Assembly (NCBI RefSeq): GCF_003432035.1
Contig: NZ_QOHO01000052.1
Location: 20,062-84,061 of the forward strand
DNA: 64,000 bases
Source: Lacrimispora amygdalina
GTDB taxonomy: Bacteria; Bacillota; Clostridia; Lachnospirales; Lachnospiraceae
Direction of reading: 5' to 3'
The position numbers were made by a program, and so were the translations under genes. Positions 6,330-15,126 of the stretch are shown here, piece after piece (position 1 is the first letter of the stretch; each line of letters starts with the position of its first letter). The notes below the pieces were generated by a model, which saw only the letters and a program-made list of their open reading frames with translations, was not told where the DNA came from and did no database searches.

Positions 6330-9298
6330 GACCGAAGGATTTTCAAGAAGCGACGGCACGACGGATCGTCGAAATATTTGAAAAAGAGAAGCAGAATCGG
6401 GTTTTGCTCGCCGATGAGGTCGGTCTTGGCAAGACCATTGTTGCGCGCGCAGTTGTTGGTAAGGTGTCGGATTGGCACAGGAAGATGGGCGACAAGCATT
6501 TTAAGGTCGTATATATTTGCTCCAACATTAACATTGCCAACCAAAACTCAAAAAAGCTGGGCATTCGTGACGAGGACTGTTTGAGAGTATCGGAGAGCCG
6601 TTTGTCCATGCAGCATTTGAAGATATATCAAAATCAAGGCCGAGACCACAGCTTTCAGCAGCTCATTCCCCTTACCCCCGCAACCTCCTTTTCGATGACA
6701 GGGGGCTGTGGAAACCAAGAGGAACGTGCGCTAATGTTCGTCCTGTTGCGCCGCCTTCCGGCATTTCGGGAGCTATCCGGGTTTTCGGACTTCATGCGTT
6801 ATTATGAGCTAAAAAATTGGGATTACTTTGTCAACCTGTATGAAGGACAGGTTGTGTCCTGTGATGAAAATGGAAGCGGGTACATTTCCATCATGATGGC
6901 GGCTCTGAATCAGGCAATCCCAAACGGGATGATCCGTGAAATACAGGCTGTCTGCCATAAAGCCGCCCCGGAGGACAGATGGCGCAGCCGCGACATGATC
7001 AATTCGCTTCGCCGCATCTTTGCGCAGATCAGCCTTGATAAGTTAGAGCCGGATCTTGTTATCATGGATGAGTTTCAGCGTTTTCGAGATTTAATCGCCC
7101 CGGCCGACGATGAAACGGGTATGCTCTCCAAGAAGTTCTTGCAGGACAGCGCCACAAAGGTTCTGCTTCTGTCGGCAACCCCTTACAAGCCGTACTCGAC
7201 GCTTGAGGAAATCGGCCAGAATGAATCCTTTGACCACTACCGGGAGTTTATGCAGGTGATGGACTTCCTTCTGTATGACGCTCGAAAAAACGCCGAGTTC
7301 AAAAGCGTTTGGCGAGACTTTTCGCATTCCCTCTCGGAGCTAAACACCGAAAGGCTCACCGTCCTCTATGCCAACAAGTCCAATGCGGAAAACGCCTTAT
7401 ACGGCAGTATTTGCCGCACAGAGCGGTTCAGGGCGGGGATGATCGACGCTTCAAAAGCCGCAGAGATTGAGATTGGCCGGAACGATATCCTCTCCTTTGC
7501 CGAGATGCAGAGGTTTTTGAATGAATATAATATCGGCAATGTGCCGGTTGACTATGTGAAATCCGCGCCTTACCTTTTGTCATTCATGGAGAGCTATAAG
7601 CTGAAAGAAAACATCGTGAAGCAGTACAAGGCAAGGCCTAACGCTCAGCTATTAAAGCATTACAAGACCATGCTGCTGCGTAAAATCGACTTGAATACCT
7701 ATAAGAAGGTGGACTCCGGCAATGCGAGGCTCCAATACCTAATGGACACCGTATTCGACGGTGGAAGGTCGTGCATGGAGAAATTGCTGTGGCTGCCGCC
7801 GAGCAAGCCGTATTACAAAACCGCCAGAGTGTTTCGGGTCGGCAGTCCTCTCTCAAAGGTGCTTGTTTTTTCAAGCTGGGAGATGGTTCCCCGTATGATT
7901 GCCAGTATGCTGTCTTATGAGGCGGAACGGCTGAACTGTGTAAAAATCAATGAGAACAAAGAAAATAAACCCAAACGTTACTTCGCCGCCGACAGCCTTG
8001 AAGCTGATAGCAAGCGCAAGCGCCGCATTGTGGTTGTGCGTCTAAGGGACTACGCGGAAAAGGTTGTATCGTATCCCTGCAAGAAGCTGGGCGAGCTTTA
8101 CGATCCCCTTGAATATCTTGGGCGCGGCCTTGATTCTGTTCAAAAAGATGTCGCTAAAAAAGTACGCGCACTGCTTGGGCAGATCAAAATTAAGTATGGA
8201 CTTTCTGAGGGGCGCGGCAGCGCAAAAGACTATTTCAACGTTATGTACCACCTGTTTGACGGCTTTGAGGGAGAAATGCCGTCCGTCATCCCCCATAACG
8301 CGGAGGCTGTTTTTACCAACATAGCTATTGCTTCGCCTGCGGTATGCGCCTATCGGCTGTTTAAAAACGATGAGCAGGCGGATACCTTAGCGGAGAACTT
8401 TGTATCGCTTTTTAACAAAACCGAGTCAATGGACATTTTGGATGTTCTCTACGGAAAGAGCGATGACTTTTATTATGAGGCTGTCCTTCGTTACTGTGCG
8501 GAGGGGAATTTGCAGGCTGTCCTTGATGAGTGGGCATATGTCTTGGGTGAGAAGGGTGATGACCTATTAGAATCCATGCAGGGCTCGTTTCTTGGCACGG
8601 CATCGGTTCAGGTGGATACCTACGAATCGTTTTCCGGCCAATCGGCAAAGCCGAGGATGAGAAACCATTTTGCCGTAGGCTATTTTAACGCTCGGTTGGA
8701 TGATAAAAATGTTCAGCGGACGGAAAGCATACGCTTGGCTTTCAATTCACCGTTCAGGCCCTTTGTCCTTGCAACTACATCAATCGGGCAGGAGGGCTTA
8801 GACTTTCACCTGTACTGCCGGAAAATATGCCATTGGAACTTGCCCTCAAATCCTGTTGATCTGGAGCAGCGCGAGGGGCGCATCAACCGCTATCTGTGCC
8901 TTGCGATCCGCCAAAGCATCGCACAGAAGTATGGAAGCATAGCGTTCCACACCGACGTCTGGGACGAGATGTTTCATGCGGCCAGTGAAGCCGAAAAGCA
9001 AGACCTTTCCGACTTAGTCCCCTTTTGGTGTCTGCCTGACGATGGCAGTAACGCGGTGAAGATTGAGCGTATTGTACCGATGTATCCGCTCAGTAAGGAT
9101 CGCCTTGTATACGAACGCTTGGTAAAGGTACTCACGCTTTACCGTCTTACATTGGGGCAGCCGCGCCAAGAGGAACTCCTTGACGCAATTCATGCCGCCG
9201 AGCTGGATGACGAGGCCCTCGACAAGCTGTTCATAAATCTCAGTCCGTATTTCAGAAACGGACAGGCTTGCGGCAAGAAAGTGGAGGCGCTGATATGA
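6326..9298 (+). CDS. SF2/SNF2-like DNA helicase (translocase)
   Basis: 990 residues. Visible helicase motifs: Walker A ADEVGLGKT (Lys36), a Walker B variant MDEFQ near residue 248, motif III LLLSATPYK near 280, and the C-terminal motifs TTSIGQEGLDFH and LEQREGRINRY near 820-850. This order and the QREGRxxR form are typical of SNF2/Rad54-like and DISARM/DrmD-like translocases. An insertion of several hundred residues separates the two RecA-like lobes. The gene overlaps the PLD gene by four bases upstream and the HD/DUF429 gene by four bases downstream. A translocase feeding DNA to the PLD protein is the likely arrangement, by analogy with known restriction-like systems. Confidence 0.85.
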   Translation: MRPKDFQEATARRIVEIFEKEKQNRVLLADEVGLGKTIVARAVVGKVSDWHRKMGDKHFKVVYICSNINIANQNSKKLGIRDEDCLRVSESRLSMQHLKIYQNQGRDHSFQQLIPLTPATSFSMTGGCGNQEERALMFVLLRRLPAFRELSGFSDFMRYYELKNWDYFVNLYEGQVVSCDENGSGYISIMMAALNQAIPNGMIREIQAVCHKAAPEDRWRSRDMINSLRRIFAQISLDKLEPDLVIMDEFQRFRDLIAPADDETGMLSKKFLQDSATKVLLLSATPYKPYSTLEEIGQNESFDHYREFMQVMDFLLYDARKNAEFKSVWRDFSHSLSELNTERLTVLYANKSNAENALYGSICRTERFRAGMIDASKAAEIEIGRNDILSFAEMQRFLNEYNIGNVPVDYVKSAPYLLSFMESYKLKENIVKQYKARPNAQLLKHYKTMLLRKIDLNTYKKVDSGNARLQYLMDTVFDGGRSCMEKLLWLPPSKPYYKTARVFRVGSPLSKVLVFSSWEMVPRMIASMLSYEAERLNCVKINENKENKPKRYFAADSLEADSKRKRRIVVVRLRDYAEKVVSYPCKKLGELYDPLEYLGRGLDSVQKDVAKKVRALLGQIKIKYGLSEGRGSAKDYFNVMYHLFDGFEGEMPSVIPHNAEAVFTNIAIASPAVCAYRLFKNDEQADTLAENFVSLFNKTESMDILDVLYGKSDDFYYEAVLRYCAEGNLQAVLDEWAYVLGEKGDDLLESMQGSFLGTASVQVDTYESFSGQSAKPRMRNHFAVGYFNARLDDKNVQRTESIRLAFNSPFRPFVLATTSIGQEGLDFHLYCRKICHWNLPSNPVDLEQREGRINRYLCLAIRQSIAQKYGSIAFHTDVWDEMFHAASEAEKQDLSDLVPFWCLPDDGSNAVKIERIVPMYPLSKDRLVYERLVKVLTLYRLTLGQPRQEELLDAIHAAELDDEALDKLFINLSPYFRNGQACGKKVEALI

Positions 9299-10554
9299 AG
9301 GGTGATTACATTACCACTTATACAAAGCTATCCTTCTCGCCGCTTGACCCAAAGCCGGAGGACATACGCATTGCCGACATAGCCCATGCCCTGTCTTTGA
9401 TGACACGGGCAAACGGCCATTTTAAGTGGTTTTATTCCGTTGCCCAGCACTCCATTAATTGCGCCCTTGAAGCGCAGGCAATGGGATGTGACAGAAAGGT
9501 ACAGCTTGCTTGTCTTTTACATGATGCAAGCGAGGCCTATCTATCTGACATAACGCGCCCCGTCAAAAAGCACTTGCCGTCATACCTTGAAATTGAAAAC
9601 AAACTGCAAGGCACGATCCATCAGGTGTATGGACGTTCTCCGACGGATGCGGAACACGCTGTTGTAAAGCAAATTGATGATACGATGCTATGGCATGAGT
9701 TTTTCGTGTTGATGGATGAACGGGTTTACGAGCCAAAGCCTATCATACATAGCAGGCCGGATTTTTCTGAACGTCCATTTCGGGATGTGGAAAATCAGTT
9801 TCTTTGGCTGTTTAACTCGTTGTCCAGAGAGGGCAAAACGCACAAATGTGTTGGGATTGATGGAACAAAGGGCGGTTGGATTGCGGCGTGTATAAAGGCT
9901 GATGCAGTCAGCATTCAGTTGTATCGCACAATCCATGAGCTGTGTGCGGAGTATTCCGATGCCGATAGTATTCTAATCGACATTCCGATTGGGTTGCCGG
10001 AAAGCGATACGGATATTCGTCCTGACAATATGTTGAGAAACCATCTAAAAGGTAAAGCATCCAGCGTCTTTAATACCCCTTGCAGACAGGCTGTATATGC
10101 TGCCGATTACGAAGGCGCTAACGCCACAAACAAGGCTGTGATGGGAAAAGGCCTCAGCAAACAATCTTTTGCGATTTGCGAAAAAATTGAGGAAGTGGAT
10201 GCGTTTTTACAAAGCAATCCTGCTTGGAAAAACAGGCTTGTAGAAAGCCACCCTGAATATGGGTTTGCCATCCTCAATGTCGGCGCTCCTGTTTTGGAAA
10301 GCAAAAAGGAACAAGCTGGGGTGAGCGCCCGAATCTCCTTGCTGCGTCCGCAAATCGCCGACCTTGACGGCCTTCTCACCAAAGTATCCGGTGATGCTGC
10401 CGTTAAAAATCGTCTCCACGATATTCTTGACGCGCTTTGTCTTGCTGTCATCGGAGAATTGGGGATAACACATGGATTCTGCACATTGCCTGATCTGCCC
10501 CCAACAGACAGCAAGGGCTTGAAAATGCAGATTGTTGGCTCAAAAGTAGAGTAG
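9295..10554 (+). CDS. HD phosphohydrolase (YfbR-like) fused to a DUF429 domain
   Basis: 419 residues in two parts. Residues ~1-185 are an HD-domain phosphohydrolase like the YfbR 5'-nucleotidase group (AQHSINCALE for the first His, LLHDASEAYLSD for the HD pair, further Asp near VKQIDDTM). Residues ~190-415 are a DUF429 domain (CVGIDGTKGGWIAA, ILIDIPIGLPE, ESHPEYGFA, DILDALCLAV), an RNase H-like fold predicted to be a nuclease. The start ATG at 9295 overlaps the helicase stop and has GGAGG upstream. The fusion of a possible dNMP phosphatase with a nuclease-like domain is unusual. It could deplete nucleotides or act on nucleic acid during defence; this is inference. Confidence 0.8.
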   Translation: MKGDYITTYTKLSFSPLDPKPEDIRIADIAHALSLMTRANGHFKWFYSVAQHSINCALEAQAMGCDRKVQLACLLHDASEAYLSDITRPVKKHLPSYLEIENKLQGTIHQVYGRSPTDAEHAVVKQIDDTMLWHEFFVLMDERVYEPKPIIHSRPDFSERPFRDVENQFLWLFNSLSREGKTHKCVGIDGTKGGWIAACIKADAVSIQLYRTIHELCAEYSDADSILIDIPIGLPESDTDIRPDNMLRNHLKGKASSVFNTPCRQAVYAADYEGANATNKAVMGKGLSKQSFAICEKIEEVDAFLQSNPAWKNRLVESHPEYGFAILNVGAPVLESKKEQAGVSARISLLRPQIADLDGLLTKVSGDAAVKNRLHDILDALCLAVIGELGITHGFCTLPDLPPTDSKGLKMQIVGSKVE

Positions 10555-10580
10555 ATATTGGTTTGAATGGAGGGATAGAA

Positions 10581-12215
10581 ATGCTTGGAGCAATTGTCGG
10601 CGACATCGTAGGGTCGCGGTTTGAGTTTAATAATCACAGAAGCAAGGATTTTGAACTGTTCGGTGAGAGCTGCTTCGCTACCGATGACAGCATTATGACA
10701 CTTGCCGTCGCCAAGGCCATTATGGAAGCAGCCAAGGTTAAGGTGTCCTCCGAGAGCGACTATCATGCCCTTCTATCCAGCCTAACCGTGAAGTATATGC
10801 AGGAGATCGGCCGCAAGTACCCGAACTGTGGCTACGGCGGGATGTTTTCCCGTTGGATATTCGGCCACCACCCGGAGCCGTATCACAGTTTCGGCAACGG
10901 CGCGGCCATGCGGGTCAGTCCCGCGGGGTTTGCCGCCGCTACGGAGCTGGAGGCGGAAGCTCTCTCGGAAACAGTAACCGCCGTAACCCACAACCACAAC
11001 GAGGGAATCAAAGGCGCAAACGCAGTGACGATTGCGATTTATTTGGCTCGCCAAGGCGCATTGAAAAGCGAAATACACGAGCGCATTGAGCGTGATTATT
11101 ACCCATTGAATTTTGGGATTGACAATATTCGTCAGTCCTATCGCTTTAACGAAACTTGTCAGGAAACTGTGCCGCAAGCGATCAAGTGCTTTCTAGAATC
11201 CGACTCCTTTGAAGACGCCATTCGTACGGCTGTATCCCTCGGCGGCGACAGCGATACCATTGCCGCTATCACGGGGGCTATCGCCGAGGCTTACTACGGC
11301 GTTCCCGCCGACATAAAAGAAAAAGCCCTCGCCTTTTTGGAAGAGGAGCTTCACGCGATTTATGATGAATGGCTGGCGTTTGTCCCTGCGGGCGACGAGA
11401 AGTTCAAGGTGCTTACAAAGTATATCGGCAAGCTTGATGTGGCCGATTCATTCGGCGAATGGATGATTGACCGTGAAAATGACGGAACACCTGAACATCC
11501 GATACAAATGCCGTGGGTCGGATACAGTGGGTTGGTTAGAGCTTTTGAGAACGAGTTCTATCGGTTTGCGGAAGACCATCCTGAGTACGAGCATACCCGT
11601 TACGGCGAAATACTGGAAAAACACAATATTCCTTGGGGCTGGGGCAGCCGAGAAATGCACGAAGCAGATGTTTCGGGTTTTGACGCACAGTGTGTCCTCG
11701 CCCTTATTACAGGCGCAATCCGGGCCGAACGGTTCTGTGACGGCGCTTTGCTTGCGTTCTTCAAGGATGGTTCGATCTCACGATGGCTGAAACGGCTGAA
11801 GGACATTGACTGGAACAGGCGTCCAAAGCGGATTGAAGAAATTGTCTTTGAGCTCGGCGGCTCCTTTGGCGGGCATACCGTTTATCGCCTGTCCTTTACC
11901 GATTCCGGCGCAAAGCTGATCCAATCTGATAGACGGGATGAAGATAACATCTTCGATACAGAGGAATACTCAGAAAGCGAAGCTATCCTGTTGTCGGAAC
12001 AGTTTTCCGCAATTCACACCGAGTATTGGAACGCCGATTACGTTGTCCCTCATATTTGCGATGGGGAGCAATGGGGCTTGGCGGTGCGGTATTCGGACAG
12101 GCAAACCCTTGAACACGGCGGGAGTAATGCATATCCTTCCAACTGGTTTAAACTGCTTGACTTTTTTGGAATTGAGCATGAAGAAAGCGAGGACGCTAAT
12201 GAATCCCCTGATTGA
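10581..12215 (+). CDS. ADP-ribosylglycohydrolase with C-terminal extension (DUF6508-like)
   Basis: 544 residues. The N-terminal ~265 residues are a DraG/ARH-type ADP-ribosylglycohydrolase: GAIVGDIVGSRFEF, FATDDSIMT, HNHNEGIKGA and the metal-binding GGDSDTIAAITGAIAEA. These enzymes remove ADP-ribose from proteins or nucleic acids. A second domain (~300-410, including VLALITGAIRAERFCDG and DGSISRWLKRL) resembles DUF6508. A last segment ending NWFKLLDFFGIE is unrecognised. The ATG at 10581 follows GGAGGG; an upstream in-frame TTG was not chosen. Within a defence-like operon, such an enzyme could reverse an ADP-ribosylating toxin or a phage modification. Confidence 0.85.
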   Translation: MLGAIVGDIVGSRFEFNNHRSKDFELFGESCFATDDSIMTLAVAKAIMEAAKVKVSSESDYHALLSSLTVKYMQEIGRKYPNCGYGGMFSRWIFGHHPEPYHSFGNGAAMRVSPAGFAAATELEAEALSETVTAVTHNHNEGIKGANAVTIAIYLARQGALKSEIHERIERDYYPLNFGIDNIRQSYRFNETCQETVPQAIKCFLESDSFEDAIRTAVSLGGDSDTIAAITGAIAEAYYGVPADIKEKALAFLEEELHAIYDEWLAFVPAGDEKFKVLTKYIGKLDVADSFGEWMIDRENDGTPEHPIQMPWVGYSGLVRAFENEFYRFAEDHPEYEHTRYGEILEKHNIPWGWGSREMHEADVSGFDAQCVLALITGAIRAERFCDGALLAFFKDGSISRWLKRLKDIDWNRRPKRIEEIVFELGGSFGGHTVYRLSFTDSGAKLIQSDRRDEDNIFDTEEYSESEAILLSEQFSAIHTEYWNADYVVPHICDGEQWGLAVRYSDRQTLEHGGSNAYPSNWFKLLDFFGIEHEESEDANESPD

Positions 12216-12654
12216 GTTTGATGAGATAATCCTTGAAGTAACAAAGCTGCTGGGCAAGCCTGTTGATAAAAAGCGATATGAGATTGTCGACAGAGGTATG
12301 CCGCATGAGCCCAAAATGTTGCCGTTCGGCAAGATGGGAATTTACACCTTTTGGCATAACGGAATTGCTTTGAAAATCGGCAAAGCTGGCCCTAAGAGCA
12401 ACGCAAGATTTTTGAGCCAGCATTACAACCCCAAGTCTGCACAAAGCACGTTAGCAGCCTCAATCCTGTCGGATCAGTCGATGACGCACCTTGATGTTTC
12501 AGAAGCCACCACCGGCGATTGGATAAAAAGAAATTGCAGAAGAATCGACATCCTGTTAGATGCTGATTTAGGGGTTTTTACATTGGAGCTGATTGAGGCG
12601 GCTCTCCATTATAAGTACGAGCCAAAGTATGAAGGCTTTTTGGCGCAGCGGTAA
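12199..12654 (+). CDS. GIY-YIG-like protein
   Basis: 151 residues. The segment GIYTFWHNGIALKIGKAGP followed by an Arg and HY, and a later LELIEAALHYKYEPKYEG with a Glu in the expected place, fit a compact GIY-YIG endonuclease-like fold. The start ATG at 12199 overlaps the preceding gene by 17 bases and has AGGA upstream. A longer version of this frame extends back to 11,938, but it would lie inside the ADP-ribosylglycohydrolase gene and has no ribosome-binding site. It could be a small nuclease or a binding protein derived from one. I could not verify every catalytic residue. Confidence 0.55.
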   Translation: MNPLIEFDEIILEVTKLLGKPVDKKRYEIVDRGMPHEPKMLPFGKMGIYTFWHNGIALKIGKAGPKSNARFLSQHYNPKSAQSTLAASILSDQSMTHLDVSEATTGDWIKRNCRRIDILLDADLGVFTLELIEAALHYKYEPKYEGFLAQR

Positions 12655-12696
12655 GCCGTATTACATAAAAATTATTGAGGAACGGGGTGAAAAGCC

Positions 12697-15081
12697 ATGA
12701 TAGATACTACTACCGAGCTTCAAATCGAAATCATGTCCTATGACAACTTAGAAAAATCTGTTGCGTATGATTTGGACAGGATACTCTTTGATTTGGATAG
12801 CAAAATAGCTTTATTATCGAACCAAGCGGATAACCTTGACTACCTGGTTGCTATCGGCAGCGGGGTGCTGTGTGGTTTGCTCGACGTTCTTTGGGTTGGC
12901 GATTTTAGTTTGGAGCGAGGTCGTGGCATTGCGAGCGAGGAAATAGATAGCCTTGTCACAAAAACAGCGAAGCTATTGGGTTGCAAAGAGGATGATTTAA
13001 AATCAGCCGTAGGATTTCTTGAAAAGAAATTTCAGATACCAAGCGACGGCAACACGCCGGACTTTGGAGGCGGCTTACAGCATCATCTTCGTGACTTCGC
13101 ACATCACCCGACTATTGTCGGACTGGTATTTTCGTTCCTTACGCAGTTTACTTATAGGTCATACGGCACAGATGTCAACGGAGTATTTAAAATTGCAGAT
13201 GTTACAGAAGCGAGCAAACAGTTCATCGGCAAGGATGTCCCATCGAAAATACTCTTTGGAACAATCACTTGGTTCTTTCACCTTGTAAGCGATGTGGCCG
13301 GTTCAAGCGGTTCTGTTGGCAAAAGCGGCGGCACCGGAATACCCGGTCCCCTACTTGCTTTGGCGAAGGAACTGTCCGTGCTTCCTGTTTTTAAGAACAT
13401 AAATGTCGGCGACAATTCACTATCCGTTTTTTTATCAAAACTCTTTAACGGCACTTTGCTCGCAGGGCATGACGAATCCGGCAGGATTATCAAAGACACC
13501 GTGGTGAAGTTTGATTTGCGGGGCGAACTCGGCGTTGGAATCGAACTTGGCCGGCAGGCGATTCCTGTTGTCGCAAATGAATGCATCGTAAGAAGTTTCT
13601 ATTTCATTCGCCGCCTTGCAATGGAAATACGCGAAAACGATATTTGCTCTGTCACAGGTTTAAAACAGATTGAATGGAGCAAAGTTAAGCCGCTGAATAA
13701 TCCCACCATAAGCAGAATGCTTACGATTTCAACAGGCGTATTTACTACCGTCGATGTCGGCGAAGCAATTATCGCTCAAAAATACTGGGTGTCTATCAAC
13801 TACGTTGGCATTGGACGGTTCGCCGTTGCTATCGGCGAGGATGTTACTTGGTGTTTGAAAGCCAGAAACATCAAGAACATAAGGCAAATGTATGAGGATA
13901 TCAAACGGTTTACGTACACGCAATCCGATGAAAACATTTATAAAAGAATGGGTGCCGATATGAATATAGATAAGCTCGGCTTAACCGTTGAGCAAACGGA
14001 GATTCTATACAATCTCGAATACTACAAAACCCTAAACGACATACAGTCCACGAAATTACTTGTTAACAACGAAGGTGTAAAACGTCTGAAACAGGACTGG
14101 CTTGATGAGTGGAAAGGATATATCTCAAAGGGTTTTTCAAGCTTCTTGCAAATTGAGGACGCTGAACTTCACTGGTATACGGAGCAAGAGCTGATCCGGA
14201 AATTCGAGGAAAATGAGCCGCAGAACACATGGTTCAGACTGGTTCTTCTTGAAGCAATGCTTTTTGAGCCTTATTATCCTTTGGAGCTTGAAAAAGACAA
14301 AAAAGGCAATGATATACCGAGCAAAAAATTTAAAGATTTGCAGAACATTATTAACGGCTATAAAAAAGGCATCGGCGACGACTACCTTGATTCGTTTTTC
14401 TCTGGAAGCTATTATTCGAAAGGCTACATCAAGAGGCTTCGGAAGTGCTATGACAAAGTGCTGCGCGAACTGAATGAGGTTCTCAAAACAGTGATTACTT
14501 CGTTATCCATCACGGCCGTGATAGCGATTGCCGCTATTGCAACAGCAGGGGCATTCGCTCCGGCGATTGCCGTTGCGTTGGTCGGTTCGAATTTTGCGGG
14601 ACTTAGCGGAGCCGCCTTAACAAGCGCTTGTCTTGCCTATCTTGGCGGCGGTGCGATTGCGATCGGTGGTGGCGGAATGGCTGGCGGTACGATAGCTGTT
14701 GTCGGTGGCGGTGCAGTTTTGGGATTCGGTGTCGGTGCCGGTATCGGTGGTGCTGTCGGTGCTGTCGGCTTGCTTGGAAAGCAAAACACCATTTTACAGT
14801 CTGCAAAGCTCCTTATTTCAATCAGGGAAATATTCCTCAATGACGAACATGATACCGTGTATTCAAACAGCGTATATGAGCAGTATGTGCAGAACATCAT
14901 GGATATCGAAAAAGGTATAGTCGAATTGAAACTTCAAGCAGATGTGGCAAGTGGCAAAGAAAAGAAAGACCTAAAGGGTAGGATAAAGAAAGCTGAAGAG
15001 TCCGCTGAGGCTATGAAAATCGCAAGGAAAAACTTGAGAAAATTCATGAGTTCATTTGAAATTGGATTGTCACAAGAATAA
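12697..15081 (+). CDS. Large protein with glycine-rich hydrophobic segment (possible membrane effector)
   Basis: 794 residues, family not recognised. Residues ~1-590 are soluble and mixed alpha/beta with no known motif. Residues ~600-690 form a long hydrophobic Ala/Gly-rich stretch (repeats such as GGGAIAIGGGGMAGG and GFGVGAGIGGAVGAVG), as in glycine-zipper membrane segments or pore-forming domains. A charged, probably helical tail follows. It lies 42 bases after the GIY-YIG-like gene, with GAGGAACGGGG upstream of the ATG, and just before the PD-(D/E)xK-like gene. A membrane-active effector of the upstream genes is one possibility; a structural membrane protein is another. The hydrophobic stretch is seen in the sequence; the function is inferred. 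Confidence 0.55.
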   Translation: MIDTTTELQIEIMSYDNLEKSVAYDLDRILFDLDSKIALLSNQADNLDYLVAIGSGVLCGLLDVLWVGDFSLERGRGIASEEIDSLVTKTAKLLGCKEDDLKSAVGFLEKKFQIPSDGNTPDFGGGLQHHLRDFAHHPTIVGLVFSFLTQFTYRSYGTDVNGVFKIADVTEASKQFIGKDVPSKILFGTITWFFHLVSDVAGSSGSVGKSGGTGIPGPLLALAKELSVLPVFKNINVGDNSLSVFLSKLFNGTLLAGHDESGRIIKDTVVKFDLRGELGVGIELGRQAIPVVANECIVRSFYFIRRLAMEIRENDICSVTGLKQIEWSKVKPLNNPTISRMLTISTGVFTTVDVGEAIIAQKYWVSINYVGIGRFAVAIGEDVTWCLKARNIKNIRQMYEDIKRFTYTQSDENIYKRMGADMNIDKLGLTVEQTEILYNLEYYKTLNDIQSTKLLVNNEGVKRLKQDWLDEWKGYISKGFSSFLQIEDAELHWYTEQELIRKFEENEPQNTWFRLVLLEAMLFEPYYPLELEKDKKGNDIPSKKFKDLQNIINGYKKGIGDDYLDSFFSGSYYSKGYIKRLRKCYDKVLRELNEVLKTVITSLSITAVIAIAAIATAGAFAPAIAVALVGSNFAGLSGAALTSACLAYLGGGAIAIGGGGMAGGTIAVVGGGAVLGFGVGAGIGGAVGAVGLLGKQNTILQSAKLLISIREIFLNDEHDTVYSNSVYEQYVQNIMDIEKGIVELKLQADVASGKEKKDLKGRIKKAEESAEAMKIARKNLRKFMSSFEIGLSQE

Positions 15082-15126
15082 ATTGAGTTGTTGAATCCTT
15101 GTGAAATTGAAAGAGAGGTTTGTCTG

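Noticed and set aside
1283..9298. Assignment of the PLD/helicase operon to DISARM
   Set aside because: DISARM needs a DUF1998 (DrmB) protein and usually a DNA methyltransferase; neither is present. Only the PLD plus helicase combination is shared.
14603..14920. Several short Arg/Cys- or Pro-rich ORFs over the glycine-rich segment
   Set aside because: They are frame shadows of the repetitive GGT/GGC codons in the 794-residue gene.
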